DNA of 24,253 bases. Origin: Salinimicrobium sp049687495. GTDB taxonomy: Bacteria > Bacteroidota > Bacteroidia > Flavobacteriales > Flavobacteriaceae. Below the pieces are notes generated by a model. The model was not told the origin of the DNA, searched no databases, and saw only the letters and a list, made by a program, of their open reading frames with translations. How positions within the stretch are numbered: the stretch's first letter is position 1; the number at the start of each line of letters is the position of its first letter. A program made the position numbers and the translations under genes. Location of the stretch: positions 1 through 24,253 of the forward strand of contig JBAVJB010000103.1 of NCBI GenBank assembly GCA_049687495.1. The letters are read 5' to 3'. Shown in pieces: positions 7,227-13,879 of the stretch.

Positions 7227-7796
7227 TTACTTCTTCAATTTTTCTGCAACTTTCTCAAGCTCGGCATACCAGTCTTCGCCAAACTTCCTGATGAGGGCGT
7301 CTTTTACGAACTTGTAAATAGGCACCTGCAGCTCTTTTCCTAAGGTACAGGCGTCATCGCAAATGTACCACTGGTGGTAATTCACGGCAGAGAACTCGGA
7401 ATAATCCTGGGTGCGCACAGGATATAAATGGCAGGAAACGGGTTTCTTCCAGTCGATCTCGCCCTGGTTAAAAGCTTCTTCGATCCCGCAGAGGGCGGTG
7501 CCTTTCTTGTCAAAGGTGACATAGGCACAGTCGGCGCCATTGATCAAAGGAGTTTCATATTCCCCATCTTCTCCAATAATTGAAGTGCCTTCTTTCTCGA
7601 TGACCTCTATACCTTCCGGGCGCAGAAACGGCTTTACCTTTGGGTAAATATCCTCCAGGATGTGCGTTTCCTTTTCTTCCAGCGGGGCGCCGGCATCGCC
7701 TGCAATACAACAGGCACCTTTGCAGGCAGAGAGGTTGCACACAAAATCCTTTTCCAGGATCTCTTCAGAAACGATGGTTTTTCCAAGTTGAAACAT
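7227..7796 (-). CDS. DUF3109 cysteine-rich protein
   Basis: The 189-aa cytoplasmic protein is typical of DUF3109, a family common in Bacteroidota. Cysteines C20, C25, C29, C30, C90, C103, C122, C146 and C150 include the cluster C-x4-C-x3-CC near the start (VCNLSACKGACC). This resembles the YkgJ-like metal or Fe-S binding families, so a bound zinc or Fe-S cluster is likely. The biochemical role is not known. The ATG at 7796 sits only 4 nt after a good -7 promoter box, implying a leaderless or nearly leaderless mRNA. It is divergent from the MarC operon, with 127 nt between the two starts. Confidence 0.9.
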   Translation of the reverse strand: MFQLGKTIVSEEILEKDFVCNLSACKGACCIAGDAGAPLEEKETHILEDIYPKVKPFLRPEGIEVIEKEGTSIIGEDGEYETPLINGADCAYVTFDKKGTALCGIEEAFNQGEIDWKKPVSCHLYPVRTQDYSEFSAVNYHQWYICDDACTLGKELQVPIYKFVKDALIRKFGEDWYAELEKVAEKLKK

Positions 7797-7800
7797 GCCG

Positions 7801-7808
7801 CAAAGATA
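7801..7808 (-). promoter_or_regulatory. -7 promoter box for the DUF3109 gene
   Basis: TATCTTTG on the minus strand is a full match to TAnnTTTG. Only 4 nt (CGGC) separate it from the ATG, so transcription would begin at or within a few bases of the start codon. The -33 region is only T-rich. Confidence 0.5.
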
Positions 7809-7872
7809 ATTTTTTCCGCAGCAATTTAAATAGAAAAAGCCTTAGATAGTTCGCGTTAAAGTTTTTAAAGAA

Positions 7873-7906
7873 TTTGAGGTTATTTATGCTTTCCGAAGTA
7901 CTTTTG
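7873..7906 (+). promoter_or_regulatory. Promoter of the MarC operon
   Basis: TTTG (7873-7876) and TACTTTTG (7899-7906) are separated by 22 nt, slightly longer than usual. The -7 box ends on the G of a GTG that could open the MarC frame, so that GTG cannot be the start. The real start is the ATG at 7924. Confidence 0.55.
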
Positions 7907-7923
7907 TGCAGAATTTCAGCAAT

Positions 7924-8496
7924 ATGACACTCAACTTTAGAGAAATAGCCAGTGCTACCATGATCCTGTTCGCGGTGATCGACATCATTGGGAGTATTCC
8001 AATAATCATTGATCTTCGGAAAAAGGCGGGGCATATTCAAAGCGAGAAAGCAACTGTAGTGGCCGGTTTGCTTATGATCGCCTTCCTTTTTGTTGGAAAA
8101 GAGATCCTTAACCTTATTGGGATAGACGTGAATTCATTCGCGGTTGCCGGTTCGCTCATCCTGTTCTTCCTTGCGCTGGAAATGATACTTGGCATCACGC
8201 TTTACAAGGATGAAACGCCGGAGACCTCGGCAGTCGTGCCCTTGGCCTTTCCGCTTATCGCAGGTGCGGGAACCATGACTTCCTTGCTTTCTTTAAGGGC
8301 AGAATATGAAGCTGTTAATATTATTGCTGCCATCATAATAAATATTATTTTTGTCTACCTCGTTTTAAAATCATCGGGAAGGATTGAGAATTTCCTGGGG
8401 AAACAGGGAATCAATGTGATACGGAAAATTTTTGGCGTCATTTTACTGGCCATCGCGGTCAAGTTGTTCGCCGCCAACATCAAGAATTTATTTTAA
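7924..8496 (+). CDS. MarC family (UPF0056) integral membrane protein
   Basis: The 190-aa inner-membrane protein has about six hydrophobic segments. Conserved family features include IIGSIPIIIDLRKK near the N-terminus, the VVPLAFPLIAGAGTMTSLL motif in the middle, and a C-terminal GVILLAIAVKLF helix. MarC proteins resemble amino-acid exporter folds but their substrate is unknown; the old link to antibiotic resistance is not supported by later work as I recall. The start is the ATG at 7924 because the earlier in-frame GTG at 7906 overlaps the promoter. Its TAA shares one base with the next ATG, so the three genes of this operon are translationally coupled. Confidence 0.93.
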   Translation: MTLNFREIASATMILFAVIDIIGSIPIIIDLRKKAGHIQSEKATVVAGLLMIAFLFVGKEILNLIGIDVNSFAVAGSLILFFLALEMILGITLYKDETPETSAVVPLAFPLIAGAGTMTSLLSLRAEYEAVNIIAAIIINIIFVYLVLKSSGRIENFLGKQGINVIRKIFGVILLAIAVKLFAANIKNLF

Positions 8497-8693
8497 TGAA
8501 AGCTTTTATTTATACCCTTATTGTGGTCGCTTTGGCGCTCATCGCCTACAATTTCACTTTTCTGGATTTTGACAGCATCTCAAGCGGAGACAGTGGTACT
8601 GCCCTTATTGGCATTCTTGCCTCCAGCATCGTGGTCGTTTTGATGGTCATTTTGTTGATGTCTCGTGCCATCGCCGAAAAGGCTGAAAAATGA
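8496..8693 (+). CDS. Small two-helix membrane protein
   Basis: The 65-aa protein has two hydrophobic helices (about 3-22 and 37-56) joined by a short acidic loop (DFDSISSGDSG), and a charged C-terminal tail (RAIAEKAEK). It overlaps the MarC stop by 1 nt and the flavoprotein start by 4 nt (ATGA), so it is certainly part of this operon. I do not recognise a named family. It could anchor the soluble flavoprotein to the membrane near MarC, but this is inference from arrangement only. Confidence 0.8.
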   Translation: MKAFIYTLIVVALALIAYNFTFLDFDSISSGDSGTALIGILASSIVVVLMVILLMSRAIAEKAEK

Positions 8694-9298
8694 AAGATTT
8701 TGATGTGCTTATCATCGGTGGCGGTGCTGCCGGCATGTCCTGTGCTTTGGTTTTAGGCTCAGGCCTAAAAAAGTCTTTTGCTGAAGGTCGAAAAGCAGGA
8801 ATTATATTACATCAGAAATCCTCTCATCTTCAAAGCGCCCTCTTAAACAACGTGCTGGGAGTCAAACCCGGGACTTCCGGAAAAGACATATTGGAATCGG
8901 GGAGAAAGCAGCTGGAGAAGAAATATCCTGAGCTGGAGCAGATCAAAAAAGAAAAGGTGCTGGAAATCTCATTTTTGGAAGATGGTTTTCGCGTACTGAC
9001 CAATAAAGACGAGTATTCCGCTTCCAAAGTGGTCATTGCTGTTGGTTATACTAATCTCTTCGGAATTAAAGGCCTGGAGGAATATGTAATTCCGCATAAA
9101 AAGTCTAAAGCTTCAAAAGATCGCATACAACTGAAGAATGAAGATCATCTTGTTGCTCCCGGGCTTTACGTGGCGGGCAGTTTAGCCGGTCATCGCAGCC
9201 AGTATGCCATTGCCTGCGGCAGTGGAGCAGCCGTTGCTACAGATATTCTCACCGATTGGAACAAAGGGGAGCACACCAAAGTTCACGACAAAATATAG
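8690..9298 (+). CDS. Minimal FAD-dependent oxidoreductase (thioredoxin-reductase-like, single domain)
   Basis: The 202-aa protein starts with a dinucleotide-binding motif (VLIIGGGAAGMSCAL, G10-G15), has the middle VVIAVGYTN segment and ends with APGLYVAGSLAGHRSQYA, equivalent to the second FAD motif of thioredoxin-reductase relatives. At about 200 aa it lacks the NADPH-binding domain and has no CxxC redox pair. The Asp usual in the GLYVAGD motif is Ser here. It may therefore take electrons from a partner rather than from NAD(P)H. It starts by a 4-nt ATGA overlap with the small membrane protein. A palindromic hairpin begins 1 nt after its stop. Confidence 0.8.
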   Translation: MKDFDVLIIGGGAAGMSCALVLGSGLKKSFAEGRKAGIILHQKSSHLQSALLNNVLGVKPGTSGKDILESGRKQLEKKYPELEQIKKEKVLEISFLEDGFRVLTNKDEYSASKVVIAVGYTNLFGIKGLEEYVIPHKKSKASKDRIQLKNEDHLVAPGLYVAGSLAGHRSQYAIACGSGAAVATDILTDWNKGEHTKVHDKI

Positions 9299-9299
9299 C

Positions 9300-9324
9300 G
9301 CTTCAAAAATGGCATTTTTGAAGC
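9300..9324. repeat. Dispersed palindrome, copy 4, between convergent genes
   Basis: Twelve-bp perfect arms (GCTTCAAAAATG and CATTTTTGAAGC) flank a central G. It fills nearly all of the 29-nt gap between the stop codons of the flavoprotein and the S41 protease, so it is the only candidate for a bidirectional 3' hairpin there. Confidence 0.9.
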
Positions 9325-9327
9325 CTC

Positions 9328-10926
9328 TTAGTTCCTGGGTTTTTTGGAAAGCTCCACCACTTTTTTGATCACCCTGTCCTCTTCATTGACCATCTGTTCG
9401 AACTCGTTGCTTCCAAAGAGCTGCCTCGCCATAGTGGCTTTTAGGTAGCGTTTTAATACAGGTTTATAATCAGAGATCTGCAGGTTAAAGTTTTCTCTTC
9501 TCATGAAAGCTTTGAACTGTCTAAGAATATCCTCATCAATAAGATCTTTTTTTCTGAATAGATCAAAGCTCAAATTATTGTAGTACTCCCTGTTGCTTTC
9601 CAGAACTTCGAAAATGAACTTGTCCATATAACCGTTGTGCAGCAACAGGTTAAGACCTTCCTTTTCAAAACTGGTGTCCTTGGGCACAAAAACATCGGGA
9701 ATAATTCCGCCGCCGCCGTAAACCACTTTTCCGCCGGGAGTGACATATTTTAGAGAATCTGCCACACTAATACTATCTGCGCTTACCAGTTCGCCGTTCT
9801 TATACCGGTTGAGGTAATCGTTGAAGTATTCTTCATTCCCGTGGTTATAAGGCTTCTGAATGGAGCGACCCGTAGGCGTGTAATACCTGGCGATGGTAAG
9901 TCTTACCGCGCTGCCGTCGCCAAGGGACATTTCGCGCTGAACAAGTCCTTTCCCATAAGACCGGCGGCCTACGATTGTACCTTTATCATTATCCTGAAGG
10001 GCTCCTGCAAGGATCTCACTTGCCGAGGCAGAATTTTCATTGATGAGAACATAGAGTCTTCCGTTTTCAAAGTTGCCTTCTTCGGTGGCGTAAGTTTTTT
10101 CTACAGCACCTTTTTTATTCCTGGTGATGAGCACCAGTTTATCATCTGGCAAAAACTCATCGACAATTTGAGTGGCTTCGGCTAAATAACCTCCGGGATT
10201 ATTCCGCAGGTCAAGAGCGATCTGTTTCGCGCCCTGTTTCTTCAGCTTGAGCAGATTCTCTTTAAATTCTTTGTAAGTAGATTCTGCAAACCTGTTGATC
10301 TTGATGTATCCCAGCTCATCGGTCAACATATATGCGGCATCCACACTTTTGAGGGGAACTTTTCCGCGGCGTACGTTAAATTCAAGCAATTGAGGTTCGC
10401 CTTTGCGATATACTTTTAAGGCAACCCTGGAGTTCTCTTCACCTTTTAAATGCTCGGTAACCGAACCATTGCTGATGTTCTTATTGAACAGTTTTTCCCC
10501 GTTCGCGTAAAGTATTCTGTCTCCACCCTGAATACCTACTTTTTCGCTGGGGCCGCCTTCCAAAGCTTGAATGACAGCAATTGTATCGTTAACGTTGTAA
10601 AAACTGACGCCAATACCCACAAAATCACCTTTCATGCTGGCGCTGATGTTGGCATATTCATCCTGCGGAATGTATACGGAATGCGGATCGAGGTCTTTTA
10701 AAATGTCGTTGACCGTAACCTCGACAATGCTGTCCATATCGACTTCATCCACATATTCGTATTCGATGTAGTCAATGAGGCGGGCGAGTTTTTCTTTTTC
10801 CTTGTTGCTGGAGAGCAGGGAAGAGGAGCTGTAATCGGCAAAATCAAGCGCAGCACCAATTAGTACGCCTATGGCGCAGGCAAATCCTAAGAGGAGTGGC
10901 AGGTATATTTTAGATGTTCCTTTCAA
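9328..10926 (-). CDS. S41 family C-terminal processing peptidase (CtpA/Tsp-like)
   Basis: The 532-aa serine protease is anchored by an N-terminal hydrophobic segment (residues 8-30) and acts in the periplasm. A PDZ domain spans about 95-180 and the S41 catalytic domain about 195-370. The expected Ser-Lys dyad is S301 (NENSASASEI) and K326 (GRRSYGKG), spaced 25 residues apart as in E. coli Tsp. About 160 residues follow the catalytic domain. The start is TTG at 10926. It overlaps the TGA of the deaminase gene (TTGA), and the next in-frame Met would remove the membrane anchor, so TTG is well supported. Confidence 0.93.
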   Translation of the reverse strand: MKGTSKIYLPLLLGFACAIGVLIGAALDFADYSSSSLLSSNKEKEKLARLIDYIEYEYVDEVDMDSIVEVTVNDILKDLDPHSVYIPQDEYANISASMKGDFVGIGVSFYNVNDTIAVIQALEGGPSEKVGIQGGDRILYANGEKLFNKNISNGSVTEHLKGEENSRVALKVYRKGEPQLLEFNVRRGKVPLKSVDAAYMLTDELGYIKINRFAESTYKEFKENLLKLKKQGAKQIALDLRNNPGGYLAEATQIVDEFLPDDKLVLITRNKKGAVEKTYATEEGNFENGRLYVLINENSASASEILAGALQDNDKGTIVGRRSYGKGLVQREMSLGDGSAVRLTIARYYTPTGRSIQKPYNHGNEEYFNDYLNRYKNGELVSADSISVADSLKYVTPGGKVVYGGGGIIPDVFVPKDTSFEKEGLNLLLHNGYMDKFIFEVLESNREYYNNLSFDLFRKKDLIDEDILRQFKAFMRRENFNLQISDYKPVLKRYLKATMARQLFGSNEFEQMVNEEDRVIKKVVELSKKPRN

Positions 10927-11354
10927 TCGTCCAAATCTGTTATCTGTTGTAGTTCGACACCGGCCTTTTCAAGAAAATCAAGTCCCGAACAATCTTTGTA
11001 ATCTATGTGGTAAACCAGCCTTTTTATTCCGGACTGGTGGATCAATTTGCTGCATTCCTTGCAGGGGGACATGGTAATATATAAGGTTGCTCCTTCGCAG
11101 GACTGCGTCGAACCCGCCACTTTCAAGATGGCATTGGCCTCGGCATGCAGCACATACCATTTGGTATATCCTTCTTCATCTTCACACGGATTTTCAAAAC
11201 CGGTGGGGGTACCGTTATATCCGTCGGAAATAATCATTCTATCTTTCACAATAAGTGCGCCAACCTGCTTGCGGCTGCAGTGGGAAAGTTTGCTCCATTC
11301 CCGGGCGATCCTTAAGTATGCTTTATCAAACTTTAATTGCTTCTTTTTCTGCAT
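10923..11354 (-). CDS. comEB: dCMP deaminase (ComEB-like)
   Basis: The 143-aa zinc enzyme of the cytidine/deoxycytidylate deaminase family converts dCMP to dUMP, feeding dTMP synthesis. The zinc site and catalytic Glu are H70-A-E72 (HAEANAIL) and C98-x-x-C101 (SPCKECS). An RxxVGA-type N-terminal segment (RKQVGALIVKD) and NGTPTGFENPC match the dCMP deaminase branch. Length is normal. It is translationally coupled to the S41 protease through a 4-nt overlap, an unrelated pairing that probably reflects operon packing. A promoter-like TTTG/TAGTTTAT pair lies just upstream, overlapping the HupE stop, but the spacing is short. Confidence 0.94.
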   Translation of the reverse strand: MQKKKQLKFDKAYLRIAREWSKLSHCSRKQVGALIVKDRMIISDGYNGTPTGFENPCEDEEGYTKWYVLHAEANAILKVAGSTQSCEGATLYITMSPCKECSKLIHQSGIKRLVYHIDYKDCSGLDFLEKAGVELQQITDLDD

Positions 11355-11431
11355 TTGTTTAGAACTGCATTAAGCGAAGCACTAGCCGCGCTTAAAAGAT
11401 TGGGGGGATAAACTACAAGAGGTTAAATGTA

Positions 11432-12019
11432 TCAAAGTGCCAGATAATTATCTCTTAAAATAGGCAAAATTATTCCTATGACTATAGAAGAAATGACAAG
11501 GATCCAGTCACGCCGGGACACTTGCAGCACATTCTGGAAGAGAAAGGCAAGGATAAGAACAGTAAGCACGACGATCACCTGTGCGGTTTCAATACCTAAA
11601 GCAAATTCCAGCAGCGGGAGCAGTTTATTCTCACCGCTGCCTGCGATCATTTTAAAATAGGTTGAAAATCCGAGGCCGTGAATGACTCCAAAGAAAGCTG
11701 TTGTAAAATAGAGCAGGCTTATGTTCTTCGTGTTCTCTTTCTTTTTTGAAGTGGCAATGTCATACACAGCGGTAACCAGAATGGTGATTGGAATCAAGAA
11801 CTCCACCCATTTTGTGTTGACAATGACGATGTTGTAGACCGAAAGGAAGAGCGAAATAGTATGTCCCAGGGTAAAAGTGGACACCAGCCAAAATACCCTT
11901 TTCCAGCCCAAGAAGGTGTAGGAGGCGACCAGTGCAACCAGGAAAAGGATATGGTCGTAGGCATTCCAGTCCAATACATGCTCAAGCCCCAATTTAAAAT
12001 ATAACCAAAACTCTGACAT
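11432..12019 (-). CDS. HupE/UreJ_2 family membrane protein
   Basis: The 195-aa integral membrane protein has six to seven hydrophobic helices. Conserved family residues are visible in GLEHVLDWNAYDHILFL (H14, D22, H23), FTLGHTISLFLS and FFGVIHGLGFSTYF. The family is related to HupE/UreJ, some members of which take up nickel or cobalt. No nickel enzyme is seen nearby and the His-rich HupE signature is only partial, so the metal role is uncertain. It is the first gene of a run with the deaminase (77 nt gap) and S41 protease, and has a good promoter. Confidence 0.88.
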   Translation of the reverse strand: MSEFWLYFKLGLEHVLDWNAYDHILFLVALVASYTFLGWKRVFWLVSTFTLGHTISLFLSVYNIVIVNTKWVEFLIPITILVTAVYDIATSKKKENTKNISLLYFTTAFFGVIHGLGFSTYFKMIAGSGENKLLPLLEFALGIETAQVIVVLTVLILAFLFQNVLQVSRRDWILVISSIVIGIILPILRDNYLAL

Positions 12020-12038
12020 AGTCTTTCGTGATAAGCGC

Positions 12039-12069
12039 CGAAATTACAACATCTTGAGAAATTTGCAAA
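12039..12069 (-). promoter_or_regulatory. Promoter of the HupE-like gene
   Basis: On the minus strand TTTG (12066-12069), a 19-nt spacer and TAATTTCG (12039-12046) match the Bacteroidota pattern with one mismatch in the -7 box. The start codon is 19 nt beyond. Confidence 0.65.
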
Positions 12070-12120
12070 GCGGCATGAATAGGTGTCGGCCGGAGTGGGC
12101 CCGTCAAAGAAAAAATAAGT

Positions 12121-12137
12121 GTCAAAAATGACATTTT
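12121..12137. repeat. Dispersed palindrome, degenerate copy
   Basis: GTCAAAAATG-A-CATTTT, with the right arm one T short and then diverging. Six central base pairs remain. It overlaps the stop codon of the 31-codon ORF by 2 nt and follows it on the minus strand. Confidence 0.75.
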
Positions 12138-12231
12138 AGGAGGTCATCCTTGCAACAATGAAGATGACCAGCAGCACACTGCTGAGGAGAAAAAGGAATT
12201 GAATGATCTTAATGAAAGTATCGTCTCTCAT
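12136..12231 (-). CDS. Tiny 31-aa single-helix membrane protein
   Basis: An ATG at 12231 opens a 31-codon frame ending TAA at 12136. The peptide starts MRDDTFIKIIQFLFLLSSVL, continues LVIFIVARMTS, and is one transmembrane helix flanked by an acidic N-terminus and a basic C-terminus. TAAATTTT at -13 to -6 resembles a -7 box, but no -33 element is clear. It is the only plausible gene in the 12.02-12.42 kb gap. The clean helix with charged ends supports coding; conservation in relatives would decide. I do not recognise a family. Confidence 0.5.
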   Translation of the reverse strand: MRDDTFIKIIQFLFLLSSVLLVIFIVARMTS

Positions 12232-12387
12232 AGCACTAAAATTTAATGGGGGGAGATAACGATGAATGAGTAACAAGCTAAGTTAAAGAAAAATCTGCTG
12301 AAGCTGGAGGGGAGATCGTATAATTCTGGTTAACAAGATGTTAAAATTAAAACAGACGTGAATATAGCTGGGAAAAAAAGCAATAAA

Positions 12388-12415
12388 AAAACCCTTGAAG
12401 ATCTTCAAGGGTTTT
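12388..12415 (-). terminator. Terminator of tRNA-Leu
   Basis: The perfect 28-nt palindrome AAAACCCTTGAAGA/TCTTCAAGGGTTTT is followed on the minus strand by further T residues, and it begins 6 nt after the tRNA 3' end. Confidence 0.85.
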
Positions 12416-12420
12416 AAAAG

Positions 12421-12502
12421 TACTCGAGGTGGGAATCGAACCCACACGACCGAAGTCACTGGATTTTGAATCCAGCGCGTCTACCAATTCCGCCACTCGA
12501 GC
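12421..12502 (-). tRNA. tRNA-Leu (anticodon CAA)
   Basis: The 82-nt gene reads GCTCGAGTGGCGGAATTGG at its 5' end. It has an acceptor stem GCTCGAG/CTCGAGT (one G-U pair), an anticodon stem CTGGA/TCCAG with loop TTCAAAA (anticodon CAA), a long variable arm typical of class II tRNAs, and a T arm GTGGGTTCGATTCCCAC. The CCA end is not encoded, which is common in this phylum. It decodes UUG. Confidence 0.96.
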
Positions 12503-12516
12503 ATTATTTCGAATCT

Positions 12517-12561
12517 CTGAGTTTCCTCAGTTTCGCTCTGCCTATTGGTAAAAGCCAATAG
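12517..12561 (-). other. Two small hairpins in the tRNA-Leu precursor leader
   Basis: CTATTGG/CCAATAG (7 bp, 12542-12561) and CTGAG/CTCAG (5 bp, 12517-12530) lie between the promoter and the tRNA 5' end. They would form in the 5' leader removed by RNase P. Confidence 0.45.
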
Positions 12562-12576
12562 AGCAAAAGTGGACGG

Positions 12577-12606
12577 CAAAAGTATGAATTTTTTCTATTT
12601 TCCAAA
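12577..12606 (-). promoter_or_regulatory. Promoter of tRNA-Leu
   Basis: On the minus strand TTTG (12603-12606), an 18-nt spacer and TACTTTTG (12577-12584) form a near-perfect Bacteroidota housekeeping promoter. Transcription would begin near 12570. Confidence 0.75.
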
Positions 12607-12707
12607 CTTTTATTTCCTGAAAATTTCCATGCTTAAATCAAGTTTTTTCCGGGAAGCCGGTTGGGCAGAAAGGCGGCAGGATAAGCCTGTTAGAACGAAT
12701 TAATTTC

Positions 12708-12715
12708 TAAATTTG
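12708..12715 (+). promoter_or_regulatory. -7 box of the prs promoter
   Basis: TAAATTTG matches TAnnTTTG exactly; the -33 region is poor. The start codon is 32 nt downstream, giving a short A/C-rich leader without a Shine-Dalgarno sequence. Confidence 0.5.
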
Positions 12716-12747
12716 TATCCCACAACGCAAACACAAACACACAACAA

Positions 12748-13689
12748 ATGTCTGAAGTAATCACCGAAGCCAAAGTTTTTTCCTGCACCCAGAGCAGGGA
12801 CCTCGCTGAAAAAATAGCCGAATCCTACGGGACCAAGCTGGGAAATGTCATCACTTCCACCTATAGTGACGGCGAATTCCAGCCGTCTTTTGAAGAATCT
12901 GTACGTGGTTCGAGGGTTTTTATCATTGGTTCTACACATCCGGGATCAGATCACCTTATGGAATTGCTTCTAATGCTGGATGCCGCAAAACGAGCTTCGG
13001 CAAGGCATATTACTGCAGTCATTCCTTATTATGGCTGGGCAAGACAGGACAGGAAAGACAAACCCCGTGTTCCTATCGCTGCCAAGTTGATCGCAAAGAT
13101 GCTCGAAACTGCCGGTGCCACAAGGATCATTACCATGGACCTTCATGCAGACCAGATCCAGGGCTTTTTTGAAAAACCAGTGGATCATCTGTTTGCTTCC
13201 ACCGTTTTCCTGCCTTACCTGCGAGGTCTTGAACTCGAAAACCTTACAATAGCATCGCCTGATATGGGCGGATCAAAAAGAGCATACGCCTATTCCAAAA
13301 CCATGGAAAGCGATGTGGTGATCTGTTACAAGCAACGCGCCAAGGCTAATGTGATCTCACACATGGAATTGATCGGGAATGTAGAGGGCAAAAATGTGGT
13401 TTTGGTAGATGACATGGTAGATACCGCCGGTACACTTACAAAGGCTGCCGATGTGATGATGGAACGCGGAGCCAAAAGCGTAAGAGCTATTTGTACTCAT
13501 CCGGTACTTTCCGGGGAAGCTTACGAGCGCATAGAAAATTCTAAACTGTTGGAGTTGATCGTGACCGATTCTATTCCGCTGAAAAAGCAGAGCAAAAAAA
13601 TTAGAGTGGTTACCTGCAGCGACCTTTTTGCCGATGTGATGAAAAGGGTGCACAACAACAGGTCCATTAGCTCAAAATTCATCATGTAA
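12748..13689 (+). CDS. prs: Ribose-phosphate pyrophosphokinase (PRPP synthetase)
   Basis: The 313-aa cytoplasmic enzyme transfers pyrophosphate from ATP to ribose 5-phosphate, making PRPP for purine, pyrimidine, His, Trp and NAD synthesis. Seen features are the flexible loop/ATP region (YYGWARQDRKDKPR, 94-107), the catalytic His in MDLHADQIQGFF (H133), SPDMGGSKRA (170-179) and the PRPP-binding loop VVLVDDMVDTAGT (217-229). Length is standard for class I Prs. It precedes rplY, as I recall is common in Flavobacteriia, but a separate rplY promoter and a 190-nt gap separate them. Confidence 0.97.
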   Translation: MSEVITEAKVFSCTQSRDLAEKIAESYGTKLGNVITSTYSDGEFQPSFEESVRGSRVFIIGSTHPGSDHLMELLLMLDAAKRASARHITAVIPYYGWARQDRKDKPRVPIAAKLIAKMLETAGATRIITMDLHADQIQGFFEKPVDHLFASTVFLPYLRGLELENLTIASPDMGGSKRAYAYSKTMESDVVICYKQRAKANVISHMELIGNVEGKNVVLVDDMVDTAGTLTKAADVMMERGAKSVRAICTHPVLSGEAYERIENSKLLELIVTDSIPLKKQSKKIRVVTCSDLFADVMKRVHNNRSISSKFIM

Positions 13690-13705
13690 ATATGAAGTTC
13701 GATTT

Positions 13706-13726
13706 TAGAAGGTAGAAGTTAGAAGT
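13706..13726. repeat. Three tandem 7-nt units (TAGAAGK)
   Basis: TAGAAGG, TAGAAGT and TAGAAGT follow directly one another in the prs-rplY gap, ending 12 nt before a copy of the dispersed palindrome. A short heptanucleotide array. Confidence 0.6.
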
Positions 13727-13737
13727 AGGAAAAGGTG

Positions 13738-13756
13738 TCAAAAATGTCATTTTTGA
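13738..13756. repeat. Dispersed palindrome, copy 5 (19-nt core)
   Basis: A perfect 9-bp-arm copy of the core (central T) without extended outer arms, 48 nt after the prs stop. The following GAGCAGTAAT is shared with copy 2. Confidence 0.85.
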
Positions 13757-13828
13757 GCAGTAATTTTCCGAAGTAATTTTTCCGAAAGGGAATCGCTTGA
13801 TTTTCAGTAGAAATATTTAGGCTGTAAG

Positions 13829-13860
13829 TTTTAATACTTAAGAAAAAGAGATTACTTTTG
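13829..13860 (+). promoter_or_regulatory. Promoter of rplY
   Basis: TTTT at 13829-13832, a 20-nt spacer and TACTTTTG (13853-13860) fit the phylum consensus. A 6-bp inverted repeat AGGCTG (13819-13824) and CAGCCT (13861-13866) brackets it, which may be chance. The ATG is 19 nt beyond the -7 box. Confidence 0.65.
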
Positions 13861-13879
13861 CAGCCTAAAATTTTTTACA

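Noticed and set aside
7906..7908. GTG as start of MarC
   Set aside because: It overlaps the -7 promoter box, so it is unlikely to be transcribed; the ATG at 7924 fits the family.
12055..12420. A larger protein gene between the HupE gene and tRNA-Leu
   Set aside because: Only the 31-codon frame is open with sensible composition; the rest has frequent stops in all frames.
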